From the NCBI RefSeq assembly GCF_963855985.1, contig NC_087109.1:330001-394000 (forward strand): 64,000 nt of DNA, given 5' to 3'. Shown here one piece after another: positions 19,386-30,681 of this stretch. The notes beneath the pieces are model-generated. The model was not told where the DNA came from. It saw only the letters and a program-made list of their open reading frames with translations, and searched no databases. The DNA comes from Ostrinia nubilalis. Taxonomy: Eukaryota > Arthropoda > Insecta > Lepidoptera > Crambidae. The position numbers were made by a program, and so were the translations under genes. Numbering within the stretch: the first letter of the stretch is position 1; every line of letters begins with the position of its first letter.

Positions 19386-19676
19386 GGGCTTAGTGTGAGT
19401 TTACATCTAACGTCGTCAAGAGCGCGTTAAAAAAATATATGAATATTTTATCAATCAAAATCAAAATCAAAATCAAAAAATATTTATTCAGTTTAGACCA
19501 CAAGTGGCACTTATGAACGTCAATAGAAAATAATAAAAAAAGAAAAGGTAGCCCTTATTAGTTAGTTCTTGAAAGTTTCCGCTAGGGGCGCTGTACAATC
19601 CGTCATACATTTAATGTCACTTTTTTACGCAGTCGGCATCGAATGTGTTTGACGTAAACTCACACTTTGCCCCTTG
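19386..19676. mobile_element. MITE family 5 copy, interrupted by LINE tail
   Basis: Ends GTGTGAGTTTACATCTAACG and GACGTAAACTCACAC are inverted repeats. The body (CTAGGGGCGCTGTACAAT, CATACATTTAATGTCA) matches the element at 34457. A ~125-bp insertion (about 19438-19568) containing ATCAAAATCAAAATC splits the body. Confidence 0.7.
19440..19568 (-). mobile_element. LINE 3' end inserted in MITE
   Basis: Four TCAAAA units lead into TATTTATTCAGTTTAGACC and ATGAACGTCA. By comparison with 34457-34620 this is extra sequence. The layout fits the inverted 3' end of a jockey/CR1-type LINE. Confidence 0.55.
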
Positions 19677-20130
19677 AAAGTTACAGCTGCTGTACTTACC
19701 AGTGTTTTTTTTGTCACAAAATTGTATTGATTGAAAACGATGAAAAATATTTTAATCCTCGAACTCCTTTTAAATTAAATAATGAATGAGTGGATTTTCC
19801 ATTCTTCCAGCAGAACCCTAGAAGATCTCAACAAAGCTCTATTATCGGACGCGACAAACCGCACCATCGCAACTCTATCGAGTTAGTTAACTTGCTAAGT
19901 TACGACAACTTTGTTGTCACTCAGATAGTTACGTGGCCCACTTAAGCCAACAACGTCGCTTTTTGTTTGAAAAATAAGAAGTAGTAAAAAAATATACCGT
20001 TTAAAGACTCTTTAAATTCAACGCTTTGAACAAGAGATAAAGTGCTAATTTTGCGAAAAGTTAAAAAGAACATAACATTTAACGACTCTAGATTCGTTTA
20101 AAATTGCTGTCACTACAATGTTAGGATCAC

Positions 20131-20463
20131 TTTTTTTTTATCCACAACGAGGAAGCTCTTGGCCTGTATCTCACCTGATGGTAAGCAATGATCAGGCCGA
20201 AGGTGGAAGCGAGCTTCACCCGGAATCCTCAACCACGGAGGAACTGGCTATCTTACCTCTAACTGCCGGAACACAACAATGCTGTTAACATTTTTGTTAT
20301 GGCGACAGACTTAGGTAAGATGGTGGTAGCTAGCCAGGCGGACTTAGAACAAGCCCTACCACCAACCAAACCGAACAGAAAAATCTGCCCCCACTGGGAA
20401 TCGAACCCGGGACCTCTGCGTCTGAAACAGGTGGTCTTACCACTAGACCACATGGGCGGTTAA
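20131..20463 (-). mobile_element. tRNA-headed SINE family 2, copy 1
   Basis: On the minus strand the head has TGGTCTAGTGGTAAGACC (A box) and GGTTCGATTCCC (B box). The body contains AAGTCCGCCTGGCTAGCTAC and the 3' end is A-rich (T run at 20131). Other copies are at 46761 and 54035, with a partial at 27567. Confidence 0.85.
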
Positions 20464-20502
20464 ATGTGGTATCTGTTACAGTAGATTCGTTTATGGTCTT
20501 AT

Positions 20503-20722
20503 TTGTGTGGGCAGGGCACATGGCTCGTAGAGCTGATGGTCGTTGGGGCAGAAAAGGTTTCGTGGCACGGGCCGGAAGACGTAACTTAGCGTCCCACTAG
20601 GTAGACTGACGATCTAGTGAAGGTCGTGGGAAGTACCTGGAAGAGGGCAGTGCAGAACCGGTCTTTGTGGAAATCCTTGGAGAAGGCCTTTATTTATCAT
20701 TGGGCATCACTTGGCTGAAGTG
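20503..20722 (+). mobile_element. RTE family A 3' fragment
   Basis: Begins in GGGCAGGGCACATGGCTCG (the AGHIARRADGR region of the RT protein) and runs to GGCTGAAG at the element's end. Several deletions relative to the full-length copy. Confidence 0.8.
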
Positions 20723-22980
20723 TCAATGGTGTTATTTATGTACAAGACTGAATAGCGACGTAACGCAAGCACAGTTTTGACCCTTTTTAACGCTCTTTTA
20801 CTTACTTTGCGCATACCCACTGGTCAATGGTGACTGGTCACGGGTTATGTGGGTATCTCCCCGCATGCTCACTAAGCGGGCTACCCACTAAAACCCGACG
20901 GTGTCCACCAAAGCCCAATGAAATGGAACCGCGAGTCAGTCCTAACTTATATGCCATCTTTATTATGTTCGTAATAGGTGCTACATTGCTACAAAAAATA
21001 GTTTGATAAGCTACTGTACCTATAGCCTTCACCTAGCTTAATAATGCACACAATTTGTAATCTCAGCCGAATTCAGATCGTCAGTCCGCTCAGTTATTTA
21101 TGCGCAGCTAACCTTGCCCCAGCCCCGAGGCTTAGCAACTCTTCGATGAGTCTGCACGTGCTAACAATTAGGCTTTGTTTACAAACAAGACAGGTAGAAA
21201 TACAATATTTTATTGATCTTAACATAACACAGATCAAATCAAATTAAAACGGCACAATTTAGTCTGTGTTATGGCTAGGAAGCGATAGAAAAATATTGGT
21301 AGATTTATTATATGTATTAGTCATATGAGTATGTATTTATAAAAGTTCTTTATGTATGTATTAACAATCAAACAGCGAACTTAATGGCTCAAATTGATCT
21401 AGAGACACCGGGTTAACATAAGCCGTATCCCAAAATTTTGATATAAATGACCTCTATGACTGCAGGTAATATCTATGTAGAGACAGTCTGTTACAGTGTG
21501 TTTTTATTTTTTTAATTTTGAAATATTTGCCCCCTGGGAGATTTAAACCTAGAAGTAAAGTTTGTACTCGTAGCTCGACCCGTGAACTGCGAGTGTTAGG
21601 CCAAGCCTAATTTTTCTTTCTTTTCCCCCTTTTATCCACCTGCCTCAAAGTGGGTCAATGCAGAAGGTCCGTCCATTTCTGCCTTCAACGCAATTCGATT
21701 CTGAAATAGTGAGGCCATGAGATCCATTAAAAAAAACTCACAAAATACATATAAAATTGAAAATAAAAAGAAGAGTTGCAAAATTAAGTGACACATTTTT
21801 TTTTATTTCTTTTTTGCAAAATTAAGTTCAAGTTTCTGCTAGAAACATATATCATAATTCATTTCATCAGCATACTGCTTGATGTTAGTAAATTGAAGAC
21901 TTTTTTTTAAATTCGAGATTTCGTAATCTGAATTCCAAAGATGTTTTCAAGCTTTACTGTAACGAAAAATTATTTTATTTATTAATTTTATTTTATTTTA
22001 TTTATTTAACATTATTTCAAAGCTAATACATAGGTAACCGTTAAAACAGACGTATCAATCAATTAAACCCAATTCTCCCATGTAATAAAAACCAATACCT
22101 ACTTATACCTTACCCTTAGCCAATTTTTCGCTCATGATCGATTGTGCCATCCCAAACACTCATTTGTTCAAATGGCCTTACAAAAGTGACGAGCTACCGC
22201 CTTTATGGCCACACGCGGCCATTACCGCATCCGGGCGTTGTCTGTCGAATTGACACCGAGTTTTACGATGCAATCAGACCTGTGGCGTAGTGGTAGTGGA
22301 TAAAGTCCTGGGTTCGGATGCTGATGAAATTTAACAGTTACAGAGTATTTAGTACACAATAGAAAGAAAAAAAAAACAAGCAATCAGTTAAATACTTCAC
22401 AACAGAAGATGAAATAAATTGCTTGCCTGACTGGATCCATTATTGTACATTCATAAATGTAAAAGTTGTGTTAAGTACTCATATAACATGATGATCTGCT
22501 ATAAATATTATTTTGAGTGTTTAGTTATTATATTTCTTAATTCAAGAATAAAATTAACTGGTGTTAAAAAGCAAAATATAAAATTAATAAAATTATTTCT
22601 TCGGTAGAGTTCTTTAGGAATTATACATAAAACAATAAGCCATCAATGGGTTCAGAAAGGTTTTCTTTCGTCTTAGAATGAACTAGCCGACCCTTGAAAT
22701 CCGATATTTAGCAACAATCAAAACTTTTAACTACCAAACTTAAAAGCTCTATCAAAACGTTTCAAAGCTCCTAGAACTTAGGTCCTTTGAGTTCCAATGA
22801 AGTGCTTAAAAGCGCCCGTGCTAGAGAAACTTGTAATTAACTGCTCGGGCGGTTATTAGGGCGCCGCCCAAGAATGTCGTTTGATCAGTTAGCGGAAGGG
22901 CTGGCTTTGATCAACATTTTTTCTTGGACACCGCGATTTTTTGTCTGCTGTCTTCAATAGGGTGGCCATAAGCATTGTCT
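20723..22980. other. Unique-looking AT-rich DNA, no gene seen
   Basis: No coding region is recognised. Near 22280-22325 a degenerate tRNA-like stretch (CCTGTGGCGTAGTGGTAGTG then GGTTCGGATGC) may be a decayed SINE head. A 67-codon frame at 21044 shows no motif. Confidence 0.5.
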
Positions 22981-22992
22981 GTTGAAAAACTT

Positions 22993-23350
22993 AGTCTTCC
23001 AGTAACTTGGCCCATTTTAAGCTTGTCACTGGAACTATTTATTTATTTAAGGATAGTACACAGCACAATATCAATTTGTATAACAATGTGTTTTAGTGAG
23101 ATTTTGTAGGCCAATTATGACTATCCAACATTAAAAATTTCTACATACCTTCATACATTTGATTTTTTTATTCCAGTAACTGGGCCGGCCCACTTCCAAT
23201 GTTTTTCTTAATAAACTAAATACCAAATCAACAAAAATCTACTCTAGAATCTTAAAGAGGGCCTAGCCTGGAAGAGAAGTATTGAGAAAATTCAATCCAG
23301 CCACTTGACCCGTGGACTAAACTAAAAGTGGGCCTAGTCACTGGAAGACT
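22993..23350. mobile_element. Candidate MITE with AGTCTTCCAGT ends
   Basis: AGTCTTCCAGTAACTTGGCCC at the left faces GGGCCTAGTCACTGGAAGACT at the right. Internal copies of the CCAGTAACTGGGCC motif occur near 23175. About 358 bp, non-coding. Confidence 0.55.
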
Positions 23351-23486
23351 CGAAAAACTGACACTTTATTAAATTAACTAACTTTAAAACTGACAAACCG
23401 TTCGGCAGTGTTATCACTTGGAAGTAGGTAAGTACTGAACAATATAATTAAAGATTTTGGCCAAGCAATAAAAATTTGTTTACCTA

Positions 23487-23614
23487 CCAATCAGTTGACC
23501 GTCGATCTGGCAATGGTTACGGGAAGCACATTCCTGGACGCAGACAGCGCAAAACCGATCAATGTGGAGTTATTTGTCCAGTCACGGAGGGCAATGGGTT
23601 GAAACGAACGAACA
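23487..23614 (+). mobile_element. RTE family A 3' fragment, degenerate
   Basis: GTTGACCGTCGATCTGGCAA through GGTTGAAACGAACGAAC. Alignment to the C-terminal coding region is clear only at the two ends. Confidence 0.65.
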
Positions 23615-23684
23615 AATCTAAGTATGTAGTTACTAAATTTCCATCAAGTGTTACTGCCAGAAAATCTCATTCTCAAAATCTGTC

Positions 23685-23820
23685 CTAATAGTGACTGAGT
23701 TTTTCGCGCTGCTTCTTCTCTGCACTGGCCCATTTATTGTCCCGAAGCAGTGGTAGGATTAATACTGGAACGTGTAAAAGTGCTTTTTAAAAGCCTATTT
23801 GCAAAAATAAATGAGTTTTT
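23685..23820 (+). mobile_element. LINE 3' UTR fragment
   Basis: CTGCTTCTTCTCTGCACTGG, CCCGAAGCAGTGGTAGG and TTTGCAAAAATAAATGAG match the 3' UTR of the LINE piece at 47590-48315. Confidence 0.75.
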
Positions 23821-23882
23821 TGGCACGCATGTCATGTTATTTACTCTACAAATGATGTCCCATTTGTGTGACTTGTCCCTAA

Positions 23883-24341
23883 AATTGTTGGTCGCCCCAG
23901 TCTCCTCTAATTAATGCGGAAGGAAGGGAACCGCTTTTTCTCAAAGCGAATGTCGATTGGCGTGAAATTGTTAAGGACATTCCTCTGTCCCTTCTACATT
24001 TTTTGCAAATCGATTCATTTGGACTAATCGATGAGAATCGGATTGTAACTTCAATACAGAATATTTTGATCTCTTTACAAAACATACCTAATTCCAGTCC
24101 ACTCATCAAATATTGGATGGCTCAAAACGTGGAGTGCAAGTGTGGTTTTGTTTCCCAGTCGATGAAGCCCATGATTTCGCGCCCTGCGTGCCCAAACAAC
24201 TGCACGCAGGAAGATTTAATTAAGGCTACTGACAACGCCACTCTTATGGTGGAGTTTTGGGCTGACACTGTTAGGTTTGTTGTCGACACGACAAGAAGAG
24301 TGGTCGACGAGGATCGAACAAGAACTCTCTCTCTCTCTTAA
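23883..24341 (+). CDS. Unrecognised open frame
   Basis: About 150 codons without a stop in an AT-rich setting. The composition looks protein-like (for example DWREIVKDIPLSLLHFLQ, and a Cys-rich ECKCGF...ACPNNC segment). No clear start codon and no domain that I recognise. The last ~75 nt are a repeat also found at 29310 and 42128, so the frame at least partly runs into mobile DNA. It could be a relic of a retroelement or a decayed exon. Confidence 0.3.
   Translation, partial: NCWSPQSPLINAEGREPLFLKANVDWREIVKDIPLSLLHFLQIDSFGLIDENRIVTSIQNILISLQNIPNSSPLIKYWMAQNVECKCGFVSQSMKPMISRPACPNNCTQEDLIKATDNATLMVEFWADTVRFVVDTTRRVVDEDRTRTLSLS
24236..24303 (+). repeat. ~70-bp dispersed repeat, copy 1
   Basis: GCTACTGACAACGCCACTCT to GTTGTCGACACGACAAGAAG. 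Copies at 42128-42206 (same strand) and 29312-29392 (inverted). Confidence 0.75.
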
Positions 24342-24355
24342 AACTGAAAAAACTT

Positions 24356-24487
24356 AACCGATGATCTGATGAAGGTCACGGAAAAAACCTGGATGCGGGC
24401 AGCGTAGCAGCGGTCGTTATGGAAATCCTTGGGGGAGGCCGTTGTCCAGCTGTGGACATCATTTGTCTGAAACGAACGAAAGAACGA
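24356..24487 (+). mobile_element. RTE family A 3' fragment
   Basis: CCGATGATCTGATGAAGGTC to TCTGAAACGAACGAAAGAACG. The GAAC-type tail is conserved. Confidence 0.8.
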
Positions 24488-25580
24488 TGACACTAGAAGA
24501 AGCTATTGAAATATAACACGTCAACATACAGTCGTCATTCGTCAGAATCAATAAAGTCGCCCACAATAGGTACGTTACGGATCGCTGTTTGCACGGTCGG
24601 CAAATATGGCCTGTTTGCGAAAACATATGTGGCGTGTATTGACATGACTCACGACGGACAGACTTGTCAGTTATGATGGGAAGCGTGTTTGGAGAGGCCT
24701 GTTCATAATGACCATCGCTTATGCCACCATGGCCAAATAAGTACTTACTTGTGGAAAAAACTTAACATAACATCACCAACCTCTGCTGAAGCATTAAGGC
24801 TTGAACTTGAAGAATTAAATCTCGCTTTTAAAACGAGAACACGAGCGCGATTGGTACTGTCTTTTTGTAAGAAACCGAACTCACGCAGTCAAAGCCGCGA
24901 GCAAATTCTAGCACAATTTAGGTCTCATTTTTATTCTATAATATTTTAAAATACAGGCATAAGCAATTAACAAAGAAATAATATAATATCTCAATATTTC
25001 ACATAGCAGATGGTTCGTTCCCTAATGGAGCTTCAATTCGACTTTTAGTCATATTTAATGAGTCGATCGCGCCATTACTCCTCCATTAAGACTGCGAGGA
25101 GTTTTAGAAATTCGAACAATCTTTTAATACATTATGCTTTACGCTGGCACTAAAATGTGAAATTAATTAACTTAATGCAATTACTTAGGTAGAGCTTAAA
25201 AGTTCACGTTGAGACACATTGGTGTGTGATGTATTTTGTTTTCATACAAAATGAGTCATTTATGAGTAAAATAATAATTAGATGATGATGAATAAAATTG
25301 GGTGTTATTTAAATAATTTAGTTTTTGTAAGTTAATTCTCAAAAACTAAATTATTGAAATAACACACAGGATACTGCATGAGCATTAATAAAAACAATAA
25401 TTCAATTGCATCCTCGCACCTACACAATCAATTAGCTTGAAGCAACTTCGTTTAAACTAGGGAAGGATTTAATAAAACAATTAATAAGTTTCGCAAGCAG
25501 CGCAAGCGCTTTCTAGAAAGCTGTTCTGTTGTTCAAGTTTAAATTATTTTATACATATAGAGTGCCCATTCATAGTTTTC
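24488..25580. other. AT-rich DNA, no gene seen
   Basis: Contains an 86-codon frame at 24689 without recognised motifs. A small inverted pair around 25300-25370 (TTATTTAAATAATTTAGTTTT and its reverse) is present. Nothing else found. Confidence 0.45.
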
Positions 25581-25582
25581 AC

Positions 25583-25646
25583 TTCGTTCGTTCGTTCGTT
25601 TCAGCCGACAGACGTCTACTGCTGGACAAAGGCCTCCCTGAGGATT
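25583..25646 (-). mobile_element. RTE family A 3' end, minus strand
   Basis: CGTTCGTTCGTTCGTTTCAGCC (inverted GAAC tail and stop codon region) followed by GACGTCTACTGCTGGACAAA. Confidence 0.8.
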
Positions 25647-25803
25647 ATTTATTTACTTTTTAGCAATAAAACACAGCGGTTTTATTGACGTTAAAAATAT
25701 AATCAAAGACAAAATATACGAGAAAATACAAAGGAGTAAAATAATAGCAAAAATGATGTGCGTTCTGTACACAAACTATTAGGCTATCCATAGACAACAT
25801 TTA

Positions 25804-25914
25804 GGCTGAGTTGCACCAACTAACTTTAACGGTAACGATAACTTGTGCTTTTTGTATGGAGTTTGACAGATTTTTGACGTTTGTCAAAGTTAAAGTAAGA
25901 TAGTGCAATCTGCC
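25804..25914. mobile_element. MITE with GGNTGAGTTGCA ends, copy 1
   Basis: GGCTGAGTTGCACCAACTAA faces GTTAAAGTAAGATAGTGCAA with TTGACAGATTTTTGACG between. A second copy is at 32582-32687. Confidence 0.6.
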
Positions 25915-26151
25915 TTACAGTAGCAGTGATAAAAAACATAAACAGAACCGAGACGTATTTCATTTGAAAACTTAAACGGAAGTGTTTAATGCAAACTTTT
26001 GTTCCTCGGCTGAAAGTTTAAAGTGTTGTTCGGAGCACCATTGTGTCGGAGACGGCTCTGAAGAATGGGGGAACAAACCTAGATATTTTAAGGTTGAAAT
26101 ATTATTGTAAAACTGTTTCTAGGCTTTTAACTGAGACTTAGATAAATTACT

Positions 26152-26278
26152 TATTCACAAAGATGCTTGCTTGCGAAGTGAACGCACAGCGTTGAATAGA
26201 GCTCTGTGATTGGTTCGTGTGTTATCCTGTGAAGCCACGCGCACTGTGTGACCACATAGTAATGTTTGTGAATACGGG
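26152..26278 (+). mobile_element. MITE family 1, copy c
   Basis: TATTCACAAAGATGCTTGCT to TTTGTGAATACGGG. Same body as 44-183, with the first CCCG lost. Confidence 0.75.
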
Positions 26279-26321
26279 CGCTACATATTTACTTTGTTGG
26301 AGATGTTACAAAGTTAATAGT

Positions 26322-26509
26322 AATGAGGGTTTTCGCGATTGAAGGATCCGCCAGATGGCGATACGTGGACGCGAGGTCCAGATGCTGCGTGATTGGTTAT
26401 TTTTGACATGACATTGACAGATATGTCAAAATCCACCATCACGTAGCGGTCGGACCGCACGTCTGCGTCCCGCCATCTGGCGGATTTTTCAATCGCGTAT
26501 ACCCTCATT
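26322..26509. mobile_element. MITE with AATGAGGG ends
   Basis: 188 bp with ~38-bp imperfect terminal inverted repeats: left AATGAGGGTTTTCGCGATTG then GATCCGCCAGATGGCG, right CGCCATCTGGCGGATTTTTC then CCCTCATT. The centre contains TGACATGACATTGACA. A 66-codon frame spanning it is an artefact. Confidence 0.85.
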
Positions 26510-26989
26510 GGCAAAAAACCTTTCTCATCTTCCCTCTGTAGCAGTTAGTTCAATTATTATTGTAGTTAGTATTTGTAACTGTTTCTATTCGCACGCTACT
26601 TCTATGGGTAAGCAGTTATTAGCAAAAAGTTGAGAATAAATGAGCACCCAAACTTTTTCAGTGCAACCTCGTTTGCAATAAACGACAGCCATTAAAAAAA
26701 TGCAACCTCGTTTGCAACAAACTGAACATGACAGCCATAAAAAAAGAAAAAGAATACCTAACACTATTTTTGAAAACGATTCTAGAAATGCGTGCTTCGT
26801 TTGTTTTTTTACAATAAAAGATCTCATGCACTTCAGCGCTGCAACTATACAAAACAATAACTTTCAGGAAAGTTATTTTTCTTGCGTTGGTCACGATAAA
26901 GGAACAAGTTTACTGGAAACCTGAACTATTCCAGCTTCAAGTCCTGCCCCTTGAAAAAAGGTACATATTTCACATCAGTACATCCTTTA

Positions 26990-27212
26990 GGTACTAATAT
27001 TTATAAATGCGAAAGTAACTGTCTGTCTGTCTGTCTTGCTTTCACGCCTAAACTACTGAACCGATTTTGATGAAATTTGGCATAGAGATAGTTTGAGTCC
27101 CGGAAAAGGACATAGAATAGTTTTTATCCCGGTTTTTGAAACAGGCACGCGTGCGATGAAGTTTTTCGTGACATACAAAATTCCACGCGGGCGAGGCCGA
27201 GGCAAAAGCTAG
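26990..27212 (+). mobile_element. Helitron-like (Lep1-type) repeat
   Basis: TACTAATATTTATAAATGCG, then a (CTGT)n stretch, ACTGAACCGATTTTGATGAA, and an end GGCAAAAGCTAG followed by T. The CTAG|T end fits insertion between A and T as in Helitrons. Confidence 0.75.
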
Positions 27213-27566
27213 TTATAAATAAAGGGACACTTTATTGAGATGCTTGTCAAATTAGGATATTCTGATTTCTCCTTAAATTCTGTACTTTATCATGCAGTGA
27301 ATGATTTATTTCGCATAATATGGATCCGAGCGCCACTAAAAGTGCGGCGCGGTTCCGGCCTTACATAATAGATGCTGCCTCCGGCGATAAGAGCTATATC
27401 TTTCTGATGGTACATGCAGGCAACTAGCGTGTCCAGGTGTCCCTATTTGTTGGGACGACCTGCCTGACTCAGGGAGACGAGATGAGATGTTCCGCAATTG
27501 ACCCACATTCATTTATCTTCTCACCAAATCTTGTTCTGATTTAGAAGCGTATTTCCCGATCATTTA

Positions 27567-27706
27567 CCGGCAGTTAGAGGTAAGATAGCCAGTTCCTCCG
27601 TGGTTGAGGATTCCGGGTGAAGCTCGCTTCCACCTTCGGAAAGATCATCACTTACCATCAGGTGAGATACAGGCCAAGAGCTTCCTCGTTGTGGATTAAA
27701 AAAAAC
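27567..27706 (+). mobile_element. SINE family 2, 3' part
   Basis: GGCAGTTAGAGGTAAGATAG to AGCTTCCTCGTTGTGG plus an A-rich tail. The tRNA-like head is missing, a typical 5' truncation. Confidence 0.8.
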
Positions 27707-28540
27707 ATTTTTATCTTTCGTCTCCAATTTTCACACACTCCACTGTGCAACGCTAAGGGCACAATTTGAATTATTGTTATGTTCCGTCCCCAAATAGACA
27801 ATGAACCTGGCAACACTAACCTTGGAACGATTTGTATTGTGAGAAAAATGGGGCGATAAAGCTTCCCTGTCACTTGCCATATTTAATAGTTCAACATGAT
27901 ATAAAAACATTTTTCTCTTACGGTGGAATCTTAGGAATATTAAAATAGTAGGAGTAGGTAGGTAATAATGGTTCTATGGCGATTGTTTTATTTCTTGTAC
28001 TAGCTTCGTAAATTGTTCCATAACAACACCATATTATTATTCATACTCGTACATAGTTGAAAAAGGCTCAATATTACTAATTTATTAATATCTTGCTGTT
28101 GAGAAGTTACAGATCGCAAATGCAAAGATTGACATCAATAAATCTATATTTTTAGATGTGAAAAATTTATGATTCTGTGAATTTTACTTCCAATTTTTTT
28201 GCAAACAATGATTACATTCTGCACGGTGCCATTTAAACATATAATTTCAAATATTTGTTGTACCAAAAGCTTACGAATAGAACAGAATAATTCCAAATAT
28301 TCCAGTAGTTTAGATGCTAACTTAAAGCCGGTCTCAGTAGCAGATTGTTTGTGAAGTAAGCCTGAAACCTAGCCAAGAGGTTCAATCGACATTCCCCGAG
28401 CCCGGGGCTTGGTACTAATTGAAACTAACTTGATGCCAATTTGAAGGCTCTCCGTTATATTGATACTCGGTACTGTGAATACTAAAGCATAAAGGTGAGT
28501 ATATATTTCAAGCATTAACTTGTAACAGCTTTAACGGGAC
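27707..28540. other. AT-rich DNA, no gene seen
   Basis: No coding or repeat signal recognised. A self-complementary CCGAGCCCGGGGCTTGG sits near 28395. Confidence 0.45.
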
Positions 28541-28544
28541 TATT

Positions 28545-28655
28545 CCCACCTCTCTTTCCCACCACTGCAACTCCTGTGTAGCCAGGATCTACAGCTTGAC
28601 CGCCAATAAAAACCCAACCAATGAAGGCCAAGTTTGTCGCAGCTGTAGGTAAGTT
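28545..28655. repeat. Dispersed repeat, inverted copy of ~55100-55215
   Basis: CTCCTGTGTAGCCAGGATCT and ACAGCTTGAC followed by AAAACCCAACCA match the reverse complement of 55105-55205. The family is unknown. Confidence 0.6.
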
Positions 28656-28860
28656 GTAACAGCTCTATGAAATGTTATGAATGTTCTAGTATCAGTGACA
28701 GCACACTTATCAACACGCTACAACAATACTGTCGCGAGGCGTTTACGTTACGATGTGCGTTGCAATACCGAGTTTCAAACAAATAATATTGACCGGCTCG
28801 ATTTGATACGGTTACGATCCGTTCCCGGGTTGTTATGTGTGCCACAAATGAACTAATGCC

Positions 28861-28966
28861 CGTTTTCACCATCAATCCCTAATTTTTAAGACCCCTATGG
28901 TAAGCCGTAACAGGAATTTTGTTTTCTTAAGGGTCACTTAAAACTTAGGGATTGATGGTGAAAACG
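28861..28966. mobile_element. Small MITE with 22-bp perfect TIRs
   Basis: 106 bp bounded by CGTTTTCACCATCAATCCCT and its exact reverse complement (22 matching bases per arm). No coding capacity. Confidence 0.85.
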
Positions 28967-29311
28967 TGCATAAATGTCGTAAAGACCTGTATTGTATCAT
29001 TCATGAAGAACGTCACATTTCATAGAAATGTTCTAGTCTATACTCCCCTTAAGATACTTAGATATTTGAAGTTAAGAAACCAATATCGTCATTTAATCGA
29101 ATACTGTGTACATCTTGCTAATCCATCACTTGACGAGAGGTGTCGTGTTTCGATTATATCTTAAATTATTATTTTATTTCTTCTGAAAAATTCGTAACGT
29201 TACATTTACGTTAAACTCTCACTTGGGACCACTCAATCATCACAGGTGTTCCAAGGTTGGCAGACGAAATTTTTTAAATATCCAGACTACATAGGAAAAT
29301 TTGTAAATGTG

Positions 29312-29392
29312 GGAACTTCTTCTTGTCTTGTCGACAACAAACCGACACAGCGTCAGCTCAAAACTCCGCTACAAGAGCGGCGTTGTCAGCAG
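29312..29392 (-). repeat. ~75-bp dispersed repeat, copy 2 (inverted)
   Basis: CTTCTTCTTGTCTTGTCGAC to GCGGCGTTGTCAGCAGCAGC is the reverse complement of the repeat at 24236 and 42128. Confidence 0.7.
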
Positions 29393-29564
29393 CAGCAGTA
29401 CGATGTACAGGTGTCATTGTGGGAACGAAAGGCAGTAATAGTCCTTTTTACCATTTTACCATCGTATCCTACTCATATTACAAAGGTTAATAGCTAGACC
29501 CAATGATATTATATAAAAACAAAAGCAGATATGTTATAAGCGCTCGCGCTGTGAATACTCAAAT

Positions 29565-29582
29565 ACGTCCCAATTGGGACGT
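29565..29582. repeat. Perfect 18-bp palindrome
   Basis: ACGTCCCAATTGGGACGT is exactly self-complementary and lies ~90 bp upstream of the THAP-like ATG. Confidence 0.9.
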
Positions 29583-29671
29583 CTTTTGTTTAGTCTTCGA
29601 GTGGCCTGCGTCGTGCGCAATCGCGTGCGTACCACACCGTAAGTTCCTGTTCTTACCAAGATAAATAAAAA

Positions 29672-29748
29672 ATGCCATCGTGTGTGTTTCGAAAGTGTAC
29701 CAATTATGACTCTAAAGTAAACAAAATACAAGGGATCTCTTACCACAT
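29672..29748 (+). CDS. Possible first exon of a THAP zinc-finger protein
   Basis: ATG starts MPSCVFRKCTNYDSKVNKIQ and reaches ISYH before a stop at 29750. THAP domains begin at the extreme N-terminus with C-x(2-4)-C, here C4 and C9, followed by a linker ending near YH/FH and then FP. A GT at 29749-29750 would remove the stop and split the domain exactly where many THAP genes have an intron. I could not find a second exon (an FP-x-W type continuation), so this may be a lone relic of a gene or of a THAP-containing transposase. Confidence 0.35.
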
Positions 29749-29752
29749 GTGA

Positions 29753-30088
29753 TTATGCAAAATTATTTAGTATTTATGTTTTCAATTATTTATGCAAACA
29801 ATCAAGACGCCATGCGCCATGTTCAAGTTAAGAAAGAGAAAGCGATCTTGTTTTGACGTTAGAGCGATAAGGATGCGTGCGCTACGGACATAGATTAGTT
29901 AGTGCAGAATCGTTAAAACTATAGCTATCTCTTTCATTTGCGTGCTTTTTCGTATCTTTTGTTTCACTTATCAGTTACATTTGTCAATGTGTGCGATTTG
30001 GAATAGCTCGGCACGGATTCAAATCGTAATTTCTATGAACGTAACATATCTATAGTTCTTTAATATCATTGGCTAGACCTATTAACGT
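29753..30088. other. DNA after the THAP-like exon, nothing recognised
   Basis: AT-rich. Read for a second THAP exon without success. Confidence 0.4.
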
Positions 30089-30092
30089 TTAA

Positions 30093-30681
30093 GAGCGTTT
30101 ACGCCATTTGGCGCAAAAACAGGACTTTTTCAACCCGTTACAATCATTAACCAGTTACATTACAAATATGTTACAGGCATAAATAATTAGGCAATTTCGT
30201 CGTCTAAATAGTTAGTTGAGAAAATATTTCGATTAGTATAGTATTTAAGAATTCTATCAAGATAATAAGTCCACACAGGTTTTCAAATTTCCACTTTAGC
30301 GTCAGTTTACAAGCTGATTTTTTTATAAAAATACTGTGAAAACGATATAACAAACATTTATATCCTATAGCATAGGTCCTTAGGAAAATAGTTAATTGAG
30401 AATTTTCTTAGATTTAAGCATTTTACAATAAGAAATCACAAATTCAAAGAACGTGAAATACCCAAACATCAAAGTGATTTTTACACCATTATTCTTCTTT
30501 AATTCAACATAAAAATAGCTTAATATAATAAAATAACATCTTCTTTAAAATATTTACTTTGAAACGATATATAATTCATTGTTATTGTTTTGCTATAAAC
30601 ATTTGAAAACTATTAAAAAACGCCGCGCGCGAATCATTTCCAATGATGCCCCTTGAAACGCCGCGCTTCGCGTAAACGCTC
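30093..30681. mobile_element. Candidate DNA element with TTAA-flanked inverted ends
   Basis: GAGCGTTTACGC at the left faces GCGTAAACGCTC at the right, each directly flanked by TTAA (30089-30092 and 30682-30685). A TTAA duplication is typical of piggyBac-type elements. The inverted match runs 2 bp past TTAA, so the boundary is not certain. About 589 bp, AT-rich, non-coding. Confidence 0.5.

Noticed and set aside
22260..22325. tRNA-like stretch
   Set aside because: Only short A- and B-box resemblances and no closed stems. At best a decayed SINE head.
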